64,000 nucleotides of DNA from Pusillimonas caeni (GCF_003545815.1 NZ_PDUW01000005.1:294289-358288), one strand, 5' to 3'; positions 17,022-27,308 are shown, numbered from the stretch's first letter. The notes: generated by a model from the letters alone, not told the origin. Numbers and translations are program-made.

Positions 17022-17076
17022 ATTACAAAAATGTAATGCCGGCGTCATTGGGCCGACATGCACATTTCGTTAAAGT
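17022..17076 (+). promoter_or_regulatory. copA promoter with CopR-type operator
   Basis: Operator ATTACAAAAATGTAAT (17022-17037) inside a 20-nt dyad (17020-17039), GCGTCAT four nt later, CGACAT after 16 nt, and -10-like TAAAGT at 17071-17076, 33 nt after the operator. It leads into copAB and the cupredoxin gene. The predicted leader is about 75 nt. Confidence 0.78.
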
Positions 17077-17157
17077 GCTAGTCATCAATTTAATTTGAGG
17101 CTTTGATCATCGAAGAATGATTGATGTCTGCCTCTTTCGACTTTGGGATACGCTCAC

Positions 17158-18999
17158 GTGAAACACCTGCTACCGTCCTCGCTTGCACTACCTATTCTGC
17201 CCCGTCGCCGATTCGTTCAGGGCCTAGCGGCCGGCGGCGTATTGTTGGGCTTATCGCCCTTTGCCCGAGCTGCTGGGAGTCCGTCCGCCAAGACGAGCAC
17301 CGGCTCAGCCGCTGTGCTGACGGGGACCGAGTTCAACCTGGAGATCGGTGAATCGCCCGTCAACTTCACCGGCAATCCACGCATGGCGACAACAGTCAAT
17401 GGCTCGCTTCCTGCGCCTACCTTACGCTGGCGCGAAGGCGATACGATCACTATTCGCGTCAAGAACCGCCTCAAGGAAGCCACCTCCATTCATTGGCACG
17501 GTATCATCCTGCCCTTCCAAATGGATGGCGTGCCAGGTATCAGTTTTGCGGGCATCGCCCCAGGGGAAACGTTTACCTACCGATTTAAAGTCGAACAAAG
17601 CGGCACGTACTGGTATCACTCGCACTCAGGGATGCAGGAGGCGACCGGCGTTTATGGGGCGATCATTATCGACCCGGCACAAACCGACCCCATACGCGCG
17701 GATCGGGAGTATGTCGTTCAGTTATCCGACTGGACTGACGAGGATCCGATGCGGGTCCTGGCCAAGCTCAAGATGCAGGGCGACTACTACAACTATAACC
17801 AGCCCACGGCAGTCGATTTCTTCCGGGATGCTTCCAAAATAGGCCTGAAAGCGGCTATCGAGAAGCGCCAGATGTGGAACGAAATGCGCATGAGCCCGAC
17901 CGATCTTGCGGACTTATCGGCCAACGTGTTGACTTACCTGATGAACGGCACAACGCCAGCGGGCAACTGGACTGGGCTATTTCAACCTGGAGAACGTGTG
18001 CGGCTGCGCTTTATCAACGGCGCAGCAAACACTTTCTACGATGTGCGCATACCAGGGCTGAAGTTAACAGTTGTTCAGGCGGACGGCGTCAATGTAGAAC
18101 CGGTAACCGTTGATGAGTTCCGGTTCGGGCCAGGAGAAACCTACGACGTATTGGTGCAGCCGAAGGACGACGCTTACACCGTTTATGCGCAGGCCATGGA
18201 CCGCACCGGATATGCCCGTGGCACGCTGGCTACGCGTGCTGGTCTCGAGGCGCCCGTGCCCGCGCTTGACCCTGTGGAATGGCTCACCATGGCGGACATG
18301 ATGGGTGCCATGGGTGGCGGAATGTCGGGAATGAACCATGGCGCGCCTGGCCAATCGTCCATGGGCGGTATGGACCACGGCAATATGGCAGGGATGAACC
18401 ATGGCAGCATGCAGGGAATGAATCACGCAGGCATGGCTGGCATGGATCATGGCGCAATGGCAGCGGCTGGCGCGAGCACCCAAGTGCGCCACGCCAAGAC
18501 CGAGTATGGCCCAAGTATCGATATGCGGGTCGACATGCCGCGCACCAATCTGGACGATCCCGGCATTGGGCTGCGCAACAACGGCCGCCGAGTATTGACA
18601 TTGTCGGACTTGCACACTGTGGGTGGCGCGATGGATCCGCGCGGTGCAGAGCGTGAAATCGAGCTTCATCTGACCGGGAACATGGAACGCTATGCCTGGT
18701 CGTTCGACGGCGTTGAATATGGAAAATCGACGCCTGTGCATTTTCGCTACGGCGAGCGGGTCAGGGTTATTTTGCACAACGACACCATGATGACGCACCC
18801 GATGCACTTGCACGGTATGTGGAGTGAACTGGAGGCGCCCGACGGTAGCTTCCAAGCTCGCCGCCACACGATTCCGGTGCAGCCGGCGCAACGCATCAGC
18901 TTTCTCGTGACCGCCGATGCACTGGGTCGCTGGGCCTGGCACTGCCATCTGATGCTGCATATGGATACGGGGATGTTTCGCGAAGTGGTGGTGGCATGA
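17158..18999 (+). CDS. copA: Periplasmic multicopper oxidase CopA
   Basis: Copper-resistance multicopper oxidase (PcoA/CopA family), about 613 aa, exported folded by Tat: RRRFVQG lies near residue 16, followed by a hydrophobic stretch ending ARA. Copper sites visible are IHWHGI, WYHSHSG, HPMHLHG near the C-terminus and the terminal HCHLMLHMDTGMF. A Met/His-rich insert with repeated GMNHG and GMDHG units occupies about residues 385-440 and probably binds extra Cu. GTG 17158 is chosen; TTG 17143 is also in frame and neither has a strong ribosome-binding site. The stop overlaps the start of copB (ATGA). Confidence 0.95.
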   Translation: MKHLLPSSLALPILPRRRFVQGLAAGGVLLGLSPFARAAGSPSAKTSTGSAAVLTGTEFNLEIGESPVNFTGNPRMATTVNGSLPAPTLRWREGDTITIRVKNRLKEATSIHWHGIILPFQMDGVPGISFAGIAPGETFTYRFKVEQSGTYWYHSHSGMQEATGVYGAIIIDPAQTDPIRADREYVVQLSDWTDEDPMRVLAKLKMQGDYYNYNQPTAVDFFRDASKIGLKAAIEKRQMWNEMRMSPTDLADLSANVLTYLMNGTTPAGNWTGLFQPGERVRLRFINGAANTFYDVRIPGLKLTVVQADGVNVEPVTVDEFRFGPGETYDVLVQPKDDAYTVYAQAMDRTGYARGTLATRAGLEAPVPALDPVEWLTMADMMGAMGGGMSGMNHGAPGQSSMGGMDHGNMAGMNHGSMQGMNHAGMAGMDHGAMAAAGASTQVRHAKTEYGPSIDMRVDMPRTNLDDPGIGLRNNGRRVLTLSDLHTVGGAMDPRGAEREIELHLTGNMERYAWSFDGVEYGKSTPVHFRYGERVRVILHNDTMMTHPMHLHGMWSELEAPDGSFQARRHTIPVQPAQRISFLVTADALGRWAWHCHLMLHMDTGMFREVVVA

Positions 19000-20132
19000 G
19001 CTCAATAAACGAGAAAAAGGGAATCTTGACCGTGAATACCCATATAAAAAAACGCATTCTTGGAGTCGCCATCGCAACGCTCGGCGCCACTCCGCTTTTT
19101 GCCTACGCCCAAGCGCATGACGCCCATAGTGGCCATACTGCCACGCCGGCCAGCTCGGCTCCTGCCGATGCAGCAAGCATGCCTGGCATGGATCACAGCA
19201 AAATGAATATGCCTGGCATGGACCATGGCACGATGAATATGAAATCAACCCCCGCAACTAAGCCAGCAGAGGCCATGCCGGGAATGAACCATGGCCAAGC
19301 CAACACAGCTCCGGCGGCCACTGCTCACGATATGGGAGCAATGAATACGAGCGGTGGCGAAATGGACCACGGCGATATGCAGATGCAAGGCGGATCGGCG
19401 CCACCCGATGCCCGCGATCCGGATGCTTACTCCGATGGCTACGTGCGTAACGCGGGCAAGTATGCGTTGCCTCCATCTGAGGCATTAGTCATGTCGGACA
19501 TGCACAACTTCGGTTCGGTGCGATTCGACAGATTTGAGTATGTCAGGGCGCGAGGCGAGGAATGGGCGGCCTATGAAGGTGAGGCTTGGTACGGTAGCAC
19601 CTATAACCGCGCCGTCATCAAAGCGGAAGGCGAAGTAGCGAGCGGCAAGTTGCAAGAATCCAAGACGCAGCTGCTGTGGCGGCATGCCATCTCGACGTTC
19701 TGGGACACGGAACTGGGCTTTCGCTTTGACTATGGGTCGGGCGCACCAAACCGGGAGTGGTTGGCCTTTGGCTTCAAAGGACTGGCTCCCTATTGGTTTG
19801 AAGTGGATGCGACGGCTTTCGTCGGCCCGAGCGGGCGAACCGCCCTTGGACTGAAAGCGGAGTATGACATCTTGCTCACTCAAAAGCTCTACCTGCAACC
19901 GAGCGTTGAAGTGAACTTCTACGGCAAAGATGACCAGCGTTGGGGTAGAGGTAGCGGCCTTTCCACAGGCACTGCCGGTCTGCGGCTTAAGTATGAAATC
20001 ACACGGCAATTCGTGCCTTATGTCGGCGTTGAGTGGTCCAGCAAGTTTGGAAAGACAGCGGATTACGCTCGCGCAGCAGGTGACTCCAAGCAGGAAACAC
20101 GTTTTGTAGCTGGTCTGGCCTTTCGTTTTTAA
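18996..20132 (+). CDS. copB: Outer-membrane copper resistance protein CopB
   Basis: Protein of about 378 aa. After the signal segment (RILGVAIATLGATPLFAYAQ, about residues 20-39) comes a Met/His-rich region with several GMDH and GMNH motifs (about 60-130). The C-terminal CopB beta-barrel domain begins near DNYVFSDMHNF-like residues (here EALVMSDMHNFGSVRF) and ends in FVAGLAFRF with a terminal Phe. CopB is thought to sequester copper and work with CopA. ATG at 18996 overlaps the copA stop; GTG 19032 is an alternative start closer to the signal peptide. Confidence 0.93.
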   Translation: MSSINEKKGILTVNTHIKKRILGVAIATLGATPLFAYAQAHDAHSGHTATPASSAPADAASMPGMDHSKMNMPGMDHGTMNMKSTPATKPAEAMPGMNHGQANTAPAATAHDMGAMNTSGGEMDHGDMQMQGGSAPPDARDPDAYSDGYVRNAGKYALPPSEALVMSDMHNFGSVRFDRFEYVRARGEEWAAYEGEAWYGSTYNRAVIKAEGEVASGKLQESKTQLLWRHAISTFWDTELGFRFDYGSGAPNREWLAFGFKGLAPYWFEVDATAFVGPSGRTALGLKAEYDILLTQKLYLQPSVEVNFYGKDDQRWGRGSGLSTGTAGLRLKYEITRQFVPYVGVEWSSKFGKTADYARAAGDSKQETRFVAGLAFRF

Positions 20133-20202
20133 TGTCGCTGTTATTTAAGGAAGTGCGATGCCGCGCCTCCGTCTCAATGTATACATTTTTGGAGTTCAAT
20201 CT

Positions 20203-20712
20203 ATGAAGAAGACTATATCTATTTTCGCTCTAAGCGTTCTACCGGCCTTCGCTTTGGCTGCAGGCACACATGCGGGCGGGCACGGCACCGCCTCACACGG
20301 CATGCATGGTCATGACATGTCTTCTATGTCGCACGCTTCTTCGCCGGTCGGTCAGCCTGGCGACCCTGCCAAAGTCACTCGCACGATCGAAGTGACGATG
20401 GACGACGCTATGCGTTTTACACCGAGCGACATCGAGGTCAAGGCCGGCGAGACGGTCCGATTCTTCATCAAGAACACCGGCAAGATTCCTCATGAAATGG
20501 TAATCGGCTCCGTTGCAGAGCTCAAAGAGCATGCCGCCATGATGCAAAAAATGCCGGGAATGAAACATGCCGAGCCCAATATGATCACGGTCAATCCTGG
20601 CCAAAAAGGTGGCCTCGTCTGGCAGTTTCCTCAGACCGGAACCGTTGACTTTGCCTGCCTTCTTCCTGGACACATGGAAGCGGGCATGATTGGTAAGGTA
20701 ACAGTCGGATAA
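20203..20712 (+). CDS. Periplasmic cupredoxin-domain copper protein (CopI-like), copy 1
   Basis: Small exported blue-copper-type protein of 169 aa. ATG 20203 is chosen because GGAG lies upstream and the protein then begins MKKTISIFALSVLPAFALAA, a signal peptide; the frame extends further 5' without support. A His/Met-rich N-terminal linker (about residues 22-45) is followed by a cupredoxin fold. Probable type 1 ligands are His in GKIPHEMVIG and Cys/His/Met in FACLLPGHMEAGM near the end. It follows copB directly. A close paralogue is at 28833-29345. Exported cupredoxins of this type accompany copA in proteobacteria and contribute to Cu tolerance. Confidence 0.88.
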   Translation: MKKTISIFALSVLPAFALAAGTHAGGHGTASHGMHGHDMSSMSHASSPVGQPGDPAKVTRTIEVTMDDAMRFTPSDIEVKAGETVRFFIKNTGKIPHEMVIGSVAELKEHAAMMQKMPGMKHAEPNMITVNPGQKGGLVWQFPQTGTVDFACLLPGHMEAGMIGKVTVG

Positions 20713-20805
20713 GGTGACGTAAAGGCGGTGCCTTATGGCCAGATTATTCATCCACTGCCTGATGGATTACTAGGCACAGTACCTATAATGCGTTCCCGCC
20801 AGAGC

Positions 20806-20831
20806 GGCAGCACTGCGTATGTAGTGCTGCC
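20806..20831 (+). terminator. Hairpin after the copAB-cupredoxin genes
   Basis: Perfect 9-bp stem GGCAGCACT (20806-20814) and AGTGCTGCC (20823-20831) with an 8-nt loop, followed by a moderately T-rich tail (TTATTTCTC). It lies 94 bp after the cupredoxin stop and before the peptidase gene. It is a plausible terminator or attenuating hairpin; the weak U tract lowers confidence. Confidence 0.5.
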
Positions 20832-20920
20832 AATGCTTATTTCTCTCACACGAATCACAGTCGATCCAGCCACAAAAGGCGAACCACGCTCTAGCATTAT
20901 CCAAATATTTTCTATATGAC

Positions 20921-21502
20921 ATGCATACGATATTAAAAAGCCTGCTTCTCGTCTTCGGTTATCTTCTAACGAATAGCGCCGTGGCATCGGAAGTCAGACT
21001 GACTTCTATTATCGAAAGCCCTGTTCACACACTCGGCAAACACTCTCACAAGGCGATCCCTCGACTCGAGAGCTTGCGTAAGATGTTTCTTGCCACGCCG
21101 CTGATCGAACGCGCGCGTGTCAACTCATCCTTTGGCTACCGGCTGCATCCCGTATCAGGCAAGTGGGCAGGCCATCAGGGTCTTGACTACCCCGCCCCAA
21201 AAGGCACTCCCATCCGCGCAACGGCTCAGGGAAAAATCTCTTTCATTGGTGTCCAAAATGGATATGGCAAAGTGATTTTCATAGAGCATGATAATGAGTA
21301 TTCCACTGTCTATGCGCATCAAAGCCGCTTTAAGAAAGGCCTAAGAAAAGGTGTCAGCATAGAAAAGGGACAAATCATTGGCTATGTCGGTTCAACCGGA
21401 ACATCCAGTGGCCCTCATTTGCATTATGAGCTGCGCGTCAACAATCAACCGGTAGACCCCATCCAGGAAAAACGGCAACTTGCCTCCTATGTCCAAAGAT
21501 GA
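20921..21502 (+). CDS. M23 family metallopeptidase (peptidoglycan endopeptidase)
   Basis: Exported LytM-type zinc peptidase of 193 aa with a signal peptide in the first 22 residues. The zinc ligands are visible: H in GHQGLDYPA (HxxxD motif) and HLHYE near residue 165 (HxH motif). The fold elements GYRLHPVSGKWAGHQG, SVHA-like YAHQSRF and GYVGSTGTSSGPHLH are all present, so it is probably active. Such peptidases recur in copper clusters. Wall remodelling during envelope metal stress is inference. Confidence 0.9.
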   Translation: MHTILKSLLLVFGYLLTNSAVASEVRLTSIIESPVHTLGKHSHKAIPRLESLRKMFLATPLIERARVNSSFGYRLHPVSGKWAGHQGLDYPAPKGTPIRATAQGKISFIGVQNGYGKVIFIEHDNEYSTVYAHQSRFKKGLRKGVSIEKGQIIGYVGSTGTSSGPHLHYELRVNNQPVDPIQEKRQLASYVQR

Positions 21503-21583
21503 AGTTACCTTGTGCGGCCGGCGTAGCGATAGCCCGCAAATTACATTGATTGATCGTGCAACAAAGTGAGTGGGATAGTTCCA

Positions 21584-22069
21584 ATGGCAATAACTGTGAA
21601 AAAAGCGGGCGTGATTACCGGAGTGCTTGGTTTACTGGCGCTCGGTGCCGGCTTGTTTATGTATGAACCCTTGATGAGCTCAAGATCGGCATTTATTGAC
21701 CCTTCCGATCGAGAACTCGTCGCCAACGGCAAAGAAATCTACGCCAACAACTGCGCATCTTGCCATGGCGCAAAGTTGGAAGGCCAGCCTGACTGGCGTA
21801 TCCGGCAAGCCAATGGTCGTTTGCCTGCGCCGCCGCATGATGAGACCGGGCACACCTGGCATCATCCCGATGCCGTTTTAATTGACATTACTAAAAATGG
21901 CCTGGTCCCTGGCGTGACAGCCCCACCCGAGTATGTGAGCGATATGCCCGCCTATGGCAAGTTGCTGACCGATCACGACATCCGGGCTGTGCTCGCTTAT
22001 ATCAAAAGCTCCTGGCCCAAACAGGCGTTAGCGGCTCAAAAAGAAATCACGCAACAACGGCCACAGTAA
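21584..22069 (+). CDS. Membrane-anchored c-type cytochrome, copy 1
   Basis: Mono-haem cytochrome c of about 161 aa. The N-terminal hydrophobic anchor (GVITGVLGLLALGAGLFMYE) is followed by the haem site NCASCHG near residue 60. A likely axial Met lies in SDMPAYGKLLTDHDIRAVLA, the usual cytochrome c C-terminal pattern. ATG 21584 is chosen; an in-frame GTG at 21566 is possible. A decayed paralogue lies at 28348-28818. The protein could pass electrons from copper oxidases or use the Ccm system carried on the same island. Both are inference. Confidence 0.88.
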   Translation: MAITVKKAGVITGVLGLLALGAGLFMYEPLMSSRSAFIDPSDRELVANGKEIYANNCASCHGAKLEGQPDWRIRQANGRLPAPPHDETGHTWHHPDAVLIDITKNGLVPGVTAPPEYVSDMPAYGKLLTDHDIRAVLAYIKSSWPKQALAAQKEITQQRPQ

Positions 22070-22090
22070 CTCATTGGGCGCGCTAGCCGT

Positions 22091-24475
22091 TTATTTTGCT
22101 TTACGTAACCGCAAGGCGTTCGTCACCACCGAAGCTGAACTTAAGCTCATCGCCAGGGCGGCAAACATGGGTGAGAGCAATAACCCCGTCCATGGATACA
22201 GCACGCCCGCCGCCAGCGGCACGCCCAAAGCGTTATAAACAAAAGCAAACCCCAGGTTTTGCCTCATATTCGTGATGGTCGCGTCAGACAAATGGCGGGC
22301 AATCGAGATGCCTCGTAAATCGCCTTTCACCAGCGTGACCTGGGCGCTGTTCATAGCGACATCGGTGCCGGTACCCATGGCAATGCCCACATCGGCTTTA
22401 GCCAGCGCGGGCGCATCGTTAATGCCATCCCCCGCCATCGCCACGATATGCCCTTGACCCTGAAGCTTTGTAACCAGATCGAGCTTATCGGCCGGCTTTA
22501 CTTCACCATGGAATTCGTCGATACCGAGGCGTTGCGCTACAGCCTTCGCTGTCGACACCCCATCTCCCGTGGCCATGATGACTCGGATTCCAGCGGCCTT
22601 CAGTTCACTCAAGGCTTCTTGCGTGCTGGCTTTGATAGGGTCGGACACGGCAAGTAGACCCAGCAAGTCGCCGTTCGCAGCTAGATACATGACGCTCGCT
22701 CCTTGCATACGCAGGCTATCCGCCTTCTCGCTTAGTATCGCCACGTCGACGCCTTCTTGCTGCATCAGCGCGGTATTACCGAGCGCCAGACGTTTGCTCT
22801 CAACGTTTCCGCGAACGCCAATCCCGGAGCCCGACTCAAATTCATCTACCGTGGCCAATGCCAATCCCTGCTCTCGTGCGGCACTAACGATAGCGTCGGC
22901 CAGCGGGTGCTCGCTGCCTTGATCCAGGCTAGCAGCCAGGCGCAGCACCTCGTCGGCGCTAACGCCCCCGACGGCAACCGCTTGCTCAAACGTGGGCCGC
23001 CCTTCGGTCAAGGTGCCAGTTTTATCGACGATCAAAGTATCCACCTTGCGAAAGTTCTCGATGGCGGCGGCATCGCGGAACAAGACGCCGTGCGTCGCAC
23101 CACGACCCGTCGCCACCATGATGGACATGGGTGTCGCCAAGCCTAGCGCGCACGGGCAGGCAATGATCAGCACGGCTACCGCATTGATCAGACCATATAC
23201 CCACGTTGGCTGTGGACCCCAGAATCCCCACACGAAAAACGTGATCACTGCTATAGCAACCACCGCCATGACAAAATAGCCAGCCACATGATCGGCCATG
23301 CGTTGCATGGGCGCTCGGGAGCGCTGCGCTTGCGCCACGAGCTGCACGATTTGAGACAACACCGTAGCCGCGCCCACTTTCTCGGCGCGTATCACCAGCG
23401 CGCCCGATGTATTCATCGTGGCGCCAATCACTTTATCGCCCACGCGTTTGCTGACGGGAAGCGGTTCGCCGGTCAGCATGGATTCGTCAATTGAACTCGC
23501 GCCCTCCTCTACCGCCCCGTCCACCGGCACTTTTTCACCTGGACGCACACGCAAGCGATCGCCTTCATGCACATGAGTCAAGGGCACATCTTCTTCAGTA
23601 CCATCAGGCAAGATACGCCGGGCCGTCTTCGGGGCCAATCCCATTAGCGACTTGATGGCCGCCGAGGTCTGCGAGCGAGCTTTCAACTCAAGAATTTGCC
23701 CGAAAAGCGTCAAGGAAATGATGACGACTGCCGCTTCAAAATACACTGCGATACGTCCCATGGACAAGAAGGTATCGGGGAAAACTTCCGGCGTAACCGT
23801 CGCCACGACGCTATAGATAAAAGCCGCCGCCGTTCCCAGACCGATGAGCGTCCACATATTGGGGCTACGGTTAACCACCGACTGAACGCCGCGCACAAAG
23901 AACGGCCAGCCGGCCCACAGCACGACAGGCAAGGAAAGCACCAGCTCGATCCAACTTTGAGTGGTCATGCCAAACCAGCCAAACTGGTGGCCGAACATGG
24001 CCAGCGTGGTGACGATTAGAGTAAGCGGCAAGGTCCACCAAAACCGGCGACTGAAGTCCGCCAGTTCCGGATTATCGTCATCGAGTGTAGGCATAAGCGG
24101 TTCCAGCGCCATGCCGCACTTAGGACAGTTTCCAGGGTGATCTCGGCGAATCTCCGGATGCATCGGACAGGTATAGATCGTGCCCGGTGCGGCTGCCTGA
24201 GTTGATTGTTCGCTCGATTGGCTTTTAGAGAGATATTTGGCCGGGTCCGCGCTGAATTTGGCCTGACAACTAGTGCTGCAGAAATAAAACGGCTGACCGT
24301 CGTGCTCAAGATGGTGTGGCGATTGTTCGGTCACCGACATTCCGCACACGGGGTCTTTTAACGCCGGGGCTGAGGACCCAGGTAATTTAGCGTGGCTGTT
24401 GCCCGCTTGCGTTGCTCCGCCGTTTAAGTCACCTGATTGGCCGTGATGGGCGTGATCGTGGTCGTGTGATGTCAT
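22091..24475 (-). CDS. Cu+-exporting P1B-1 ATPase (CopF/SilP-like)
   Basis: Inner-membrane ATPase of 794 aa that exports Cu+ (possibly Ag+). The N-terminus is His-rich, then a YHS-like zinc/copper domain ([17 protein letters not shown], about residues 41-75). A heavy-metal-binding domain follows ([17 protein letters not shown], about 101-123); there is no classic CxxC HMA domain. Membrane motif CPC is at about 440-442, with GEPLPVSK in the actuator and DKTGTLTEG at about 484. HPL in SEHPLADAI and the hinge [11 protein letters not shown] are intact. It is convergent with the cytochrome c gene (22-bp gap) and has its own island-type operator. Confidence 0.95.
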   Translation of the reverse strand: MTSHDHDHAHHGQSGDLNGGATQAGNSHAKLPGSSAPALKDPVCGMSVTEQSPHHLEHDGQPFYFCSTSCQAKFSADPAKYLSKSQSSEQSTQAAAPGTIYTCPMHPEIRRDHPGNCPKCGMALEPLMPTLDDDNPELADFSRRFWWTLPLTLIVTTLAMFGHQFGWFGMTTQSWIELVLSLPVVLWAGWPFFVRGVQSVVNRSPNMWTLIGLGTAAAFIYSVVATVTPEVFPDTFLSMGRIAVYFEAAVVIISLTLFGQILELKARSQTSAAIKSLMGLAPKTARRILPDGTEEDVPLTHVHEGDRLRVRPGEKVPVDGAVEEGASSIDESMLTGEPLPVSKRVGDKVIGATMNTSGALVIRAEKVGAATVLSQIVQLVAQAQRSRAPMQRMADHVAGYFVMAVVAIAVITFFVWGFWGPQPTWVYGLINAVAVLIIACPCALGLATPMSIMVATGRGATHGVLFRDAAAIENFRKVDTLIVDKTGTLTEGRPTFEQAVAVGGVSADEVLRLAASLDQGSEHPLADAIVSAAREQGLALATVDEFESGSGIGVRGNVESKRLALGNTALMQQEGVDVAILSEKADSLRMQGASVMYLAANGDLLGLLAVSDPIKASTQEALSELKAAGIRVIMATGDGVSTAKAVAQRLGIDEFHGEVKPADKLDLVTKLQGQGHIVAMAGDGINDAPALAKADVGIAMGTGTDVAMNSAQVTLVKGDLRGISIARHLSDATITNMRQNLGFAFVYNALGVPLAAGVLYPWTGLLLSPMFAALAMSLSSASVVTNALRLRKAK

Positions 24476-24585
24476 GACGTGGCCGATTTCCGATTTAGTA
24501 TTGGGCTACGCTGACGGCTATCACCATCTTGAAACAGCGTAGAGCCAGAATTCGCGATCGATGGCAAGTAGATTAATCATGCCAC

Positions 24586-24641
24586 ACTTTACTGTTCGCG
24601 AAACTGACAGTTTGCTGTCAATAGCATTACATTTTTGTCAT
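24586..24641 (-). promoter_or_regulatory. Promoter of the Cu+ ATPase with CopR-type operator
   Basis: Read leftward: operator ATGACAAAAATGTAAT (24641-24626), 16 nt, TGTCAG, then TAAAGT at 24591-24586, which starts 34 nt after the operator (one more than in the other copies). The ATG of the ATPase is about 110 nt further on. Confidence 0.75.
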
Positions 24642-24869
24642 GCCGCGCGCGATCGCGTTGCCAGTTCTTTCGGGCGAGAACTCCACTTGAGCGAATAGGA
24701 CCCAACAGTCCGATGACGCTGGCACAACGAATACGCCGTGATTCGGTTTATCCAAGCGATGTAACTGCACCGGGAAAATGGCTCAACGAGGCACAGGAAT
24801 TGCTGATGGGCAAAAAGTCCGCGCAATCAGTGCGGGCTCAAACACGTTCGTCATTACTCCCAGAGTCCC

Positions 24870-26732
24870 ATGATCGCTCAACCTATCGATTACTTTCTTA
24901 TTGTCTGGTTTGCTCTAGCGGCTTTATCCACGGCCTACGTGGCGTGGGATCAGTTTCGCCATAATCCCGAGCCGGTGGTAATGAAGTGGGGTTTCGTATT
25001 GGTGACCCTCTATATGGGGCCGATCGGCTTGCTGCTATATGTGATGGCCGATAAAGAGCCCGGACCAGGCGAGCATGAACAATTCATCAAGCCGCTGTGG
25101 AAACAAGGCGCAGGTTCGACCATTCATTGCGTGGCGGGCGACGCCACTGGCATTATCCTGGCGGCGGTAATCACGGCAGCGCTGGGCTTGCCTATGTGGC
25201 TGGATCTCATCGTTGAGTATGTAGCGGGATTCGCGTTTGGTCTTTTCATCTTCCAGTCTCTTTTCATGAAGAACATGATGGGCGGCAGCTACTGGGACAA
25301 TGTCAAAAAATCATTCATGCCCGAGTTTATCAGTATGAATGCCATGATGGCAGGCATGGCCCCCGTCATGACGCTCCTGATGATGGGGCGCGACATGAGG
25401 GCGATGGAGCCGACCGAACTGCTTTTCTGGGGAGTCATGTCAATGGGCGTGATTGCCGGTTTTGTCGTGACTTATCCGGTCAATGTCTGGATGGTTTCCA
25501 GGCAGATGAAACATGGCTTAATGACCAAACGCCAAAACAAAACCGCACAGACAAAGAAGCATGGCCACACTGGTGGCGGCCATGCTTCGGCAAAGTCGTC
25601 TCCAGGTGACCATCACGCCATGCAGCCTAACGTGACACGCCCGCAATTAGCAGCTGTCACGATGGCCACCGGCTTAATGCTATTGGCTGGCATGACGTTT
25701 CCGGCGCTGTTTGTGAACATGCGCCTGTCTGCCCGCGACGTAGGAGGAGCGATTATGCCGCCAGGCATGATCATGGGGTGGGACACGCCGGGTGCTGCCA
25801 TGCGCGATATGGCAGCCATCGCACCGCGCTTGGTCGCGCATACCGCCGCGCAAGACGCCCAAGGCGATACAGCACTTGAACCTCGTATTGAAAACGGTGT
25901 CAAGGTTTTTGATCTGGAAGCGAGCGTTGTGCGTTGGAACATCCTGCCCGACGTACAGGTAGAAGGCTATGCGTTCAATCGCCAGATTCCGGGTCCACGG
26001 CTGCGCGTCACTGAAGGCGATAGGGTCCGTATCAATGTCAATAATAAACTACCGGAATCGACGACAGTACATTGGCATGGCTTGATCCTACCCAATGAAA
26101 TGGATGGACCAGCCAACATTACCCAAAAGCCAATTGCTCCTGGCGGTAAATACGTTTATGAGTTCATGACCGAACAATCCGGTACTTATTTTTATCATAC
26201 GCATGACCATGTCGATCGGCAGCAAGCCTTCGGGCTATATGGCGCACTCATTATCGACCCAAAGAACCGCGATGAAGAACCCCGGGCCGACCATGAGTAT
26301 ATATTGCAGTTACAGGAGTGGCTCGAGCGCGAAGGGTTGACCTACCCTGCCATGCTGATGGAAGGAGCCTTGCCCAATTACTTCACTATCAATGGCAAAG
26401 CATACCCGGCCACGGACACAGTGAAGATGAAAGTGGGCGAATCGATCAAATTGCGCTTCATCGGCAGTAATAACAATTTTGTACACCCTATGCATGTTCA
26501 CGGTGGGCCTTTTACCGTGGTTGCCCGCGATGGAAATGTGTTGCCCACCGCGGCGCGCTTCGAAGCCGATACAGTCAACGTCGGCCCAGGGCAACGCTAT
26601 GACGTCATATGGACCGCGCGCCGGCCAGGCAAGTGGATTGTGCATTGTCACATTCCGCACCATACGACCAACAACAATGTAGAACAAGATGGCGCCGGGG
26701 GCCTGACCATGATCCTGGACGTTCAGGCTTAG
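24870..26732 (+). CDS. DUF4396 membrane domain fused to a multicopper oxidase
   Basis: Protein of 620 aa with two parts. Residues 1-210 are a polytopic DUF4396-type membrane domain with several helices and Met-rich stretches (MNAMMAGMAPVMTLLMMGRD). A His-rich cytoplasmic or linker stretch follows (HGHTGGGHASAKSSPGDHH, about 231-249), then another helix (about 262-283). From about residue 340 to the end it is a multicopper oxidase: VHWHGLI near 401, YHTHDH near 445, HPMHVHGG near 540 and HCHIPHH near 592. The segments join in one unbroken frame. A nitrite-reductase-like or CopA-like oxidase tethered to a membrane partner is likely. The substrate is unknown. Confidence 0.88.
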   Translation: MIAQPIDYFLIVWFALAALSTAYVAWDQFRHNPEPVVMKWGFVLVTLYMGPIGLLLYVMADKEPGPGEHEQFIKPLWKQGAGSTIHCVAGDATGIILAAVITAALGLPMWLDLIVEYVAGFAFGLFIFQSLFMKNMMGGSYWDNVKKSFMPEFISMNAMMAGMAPVMTLLMMGRDMRAMEPTELLFWGVMSMGVIAGFVVTYPVNVWMVSRQMKHGLMTKRQNKTAQTKKHGHTGGGHASAKSSPGDHHAMQPNVTRPQLAAVTMATGLMLLAGMTFPALFVNMRLSARDVGGAIMPPGMIMGWDTPGAAMRDMAAIAPRLVAHTAAQDAQGDTALEPRIENGVKVFDLEASVVRWNILPDVQVEGYAFNRQIPGPRLRVTEGDRVRINVNNKLPESTTVHWHGLILPNEMDGPANITQKPIAPGGKYVYEFMTEQSGTYFYHTHDHVDRQQAFGLYGALIIDPKNRDEEPRADHEYILQLQEWLEREGLTYPAMLMEGALPNYFTINGKAYPATDTVKMKVGESIKLRFIGSNNNFVHPMHVHGGPFTVVARDGNVLPTAARFEADTVNVGPGQRYDVIWTARRPGKWIVHCHIPHHTTNNNVEQDGAGGLTMILDVQA

Positions 26733-26876
26733 CTCTGTTCAAACCAACGTTGCTTGATTAGTAGCTGCGATTGAACGACCACCCATAGCGAAGGCCGTTG
26801 GCATTAAAGGAGGACATGACACTTGCTGGGCCGGTACCGTACCGCCAACTATTGGCTAACTTTCCTGGGAGCGATC

Positions 26877-27308
26877 ATGTTCACTCAACCGAAAATAGCT
26901 CGCCGTGCGAGCATCCGCGCCGTACGTCACCTCTTGCCATCGCTGCTTGGAGCCAGTAGGTTGGCCATCTCATTGCCAGCGCCTGCCCAATCGACAGCAA
27001 CTCAGTCGAATCAACCGTCAATGAAGTCGGAAACCGCCAAAAACGGCATCTCTATGGATATGCAGGGTTCCATGATGGAAATGCGCAAGAGCATGGATGC
27101 CATGAAGCCCTCGAGTGATATTGATTATGACTTTGCCGCCATGATGCGGGTCCACCATCAGGGCGCCGTAGATATGGCCGAGCTAGAGCTGAAAAAAGGT
27201 CAAGATCCTGAGATGAAACAAATGGCCAAAGAAATCATCGCAGACCAGAAAAAAGAAATCGCGAAGTTTGATGAATGGCTCGCTGCGCACCCAAAGCCAT
27301 CGAAATAG
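26877..27308 (+). CDS. DUF305 family exported protein
   Basis: Small exported protein of 143 aa. ATG 26877 has GGGAG 7 nt upstream and opens a basic, hydrophobic leader (IRAVRHLLPSLLGASRLAIS). The DUF305 domain begins near DIDYDFAAMMRVHHQGAVDM and ends PEMKQMAKEIIADQKKEIAK. The family has conserved His and Met residues (MRVHHQGAVDMAE) that may bind copper; it is common in copper loci and its role is not established. It is convergent with the Met-rich gene. Confidence 0.87.
   Translation: MFTQPKIARRASIRAVRHLLPSLLGASRLAISLPAPAQSTATQSNQPSMKSETAKNGISMDMQGSMMEMRKSMDAMKPSSDIDYDFAAMMRVHHQGAVDMAELELKKGQDPEMKQMAKEIIADQKKEIAKFDEWLAAHPKPSK

Noticed and set aside
18290..18470. Tandem-like direct repeats, briefly considered as a CRISPR or structural repeat
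   Set aside because: The repeats are in frame and encode the Met/His-rich GMNHG/GMDHG region of CopA; there are no spacers of regular length.
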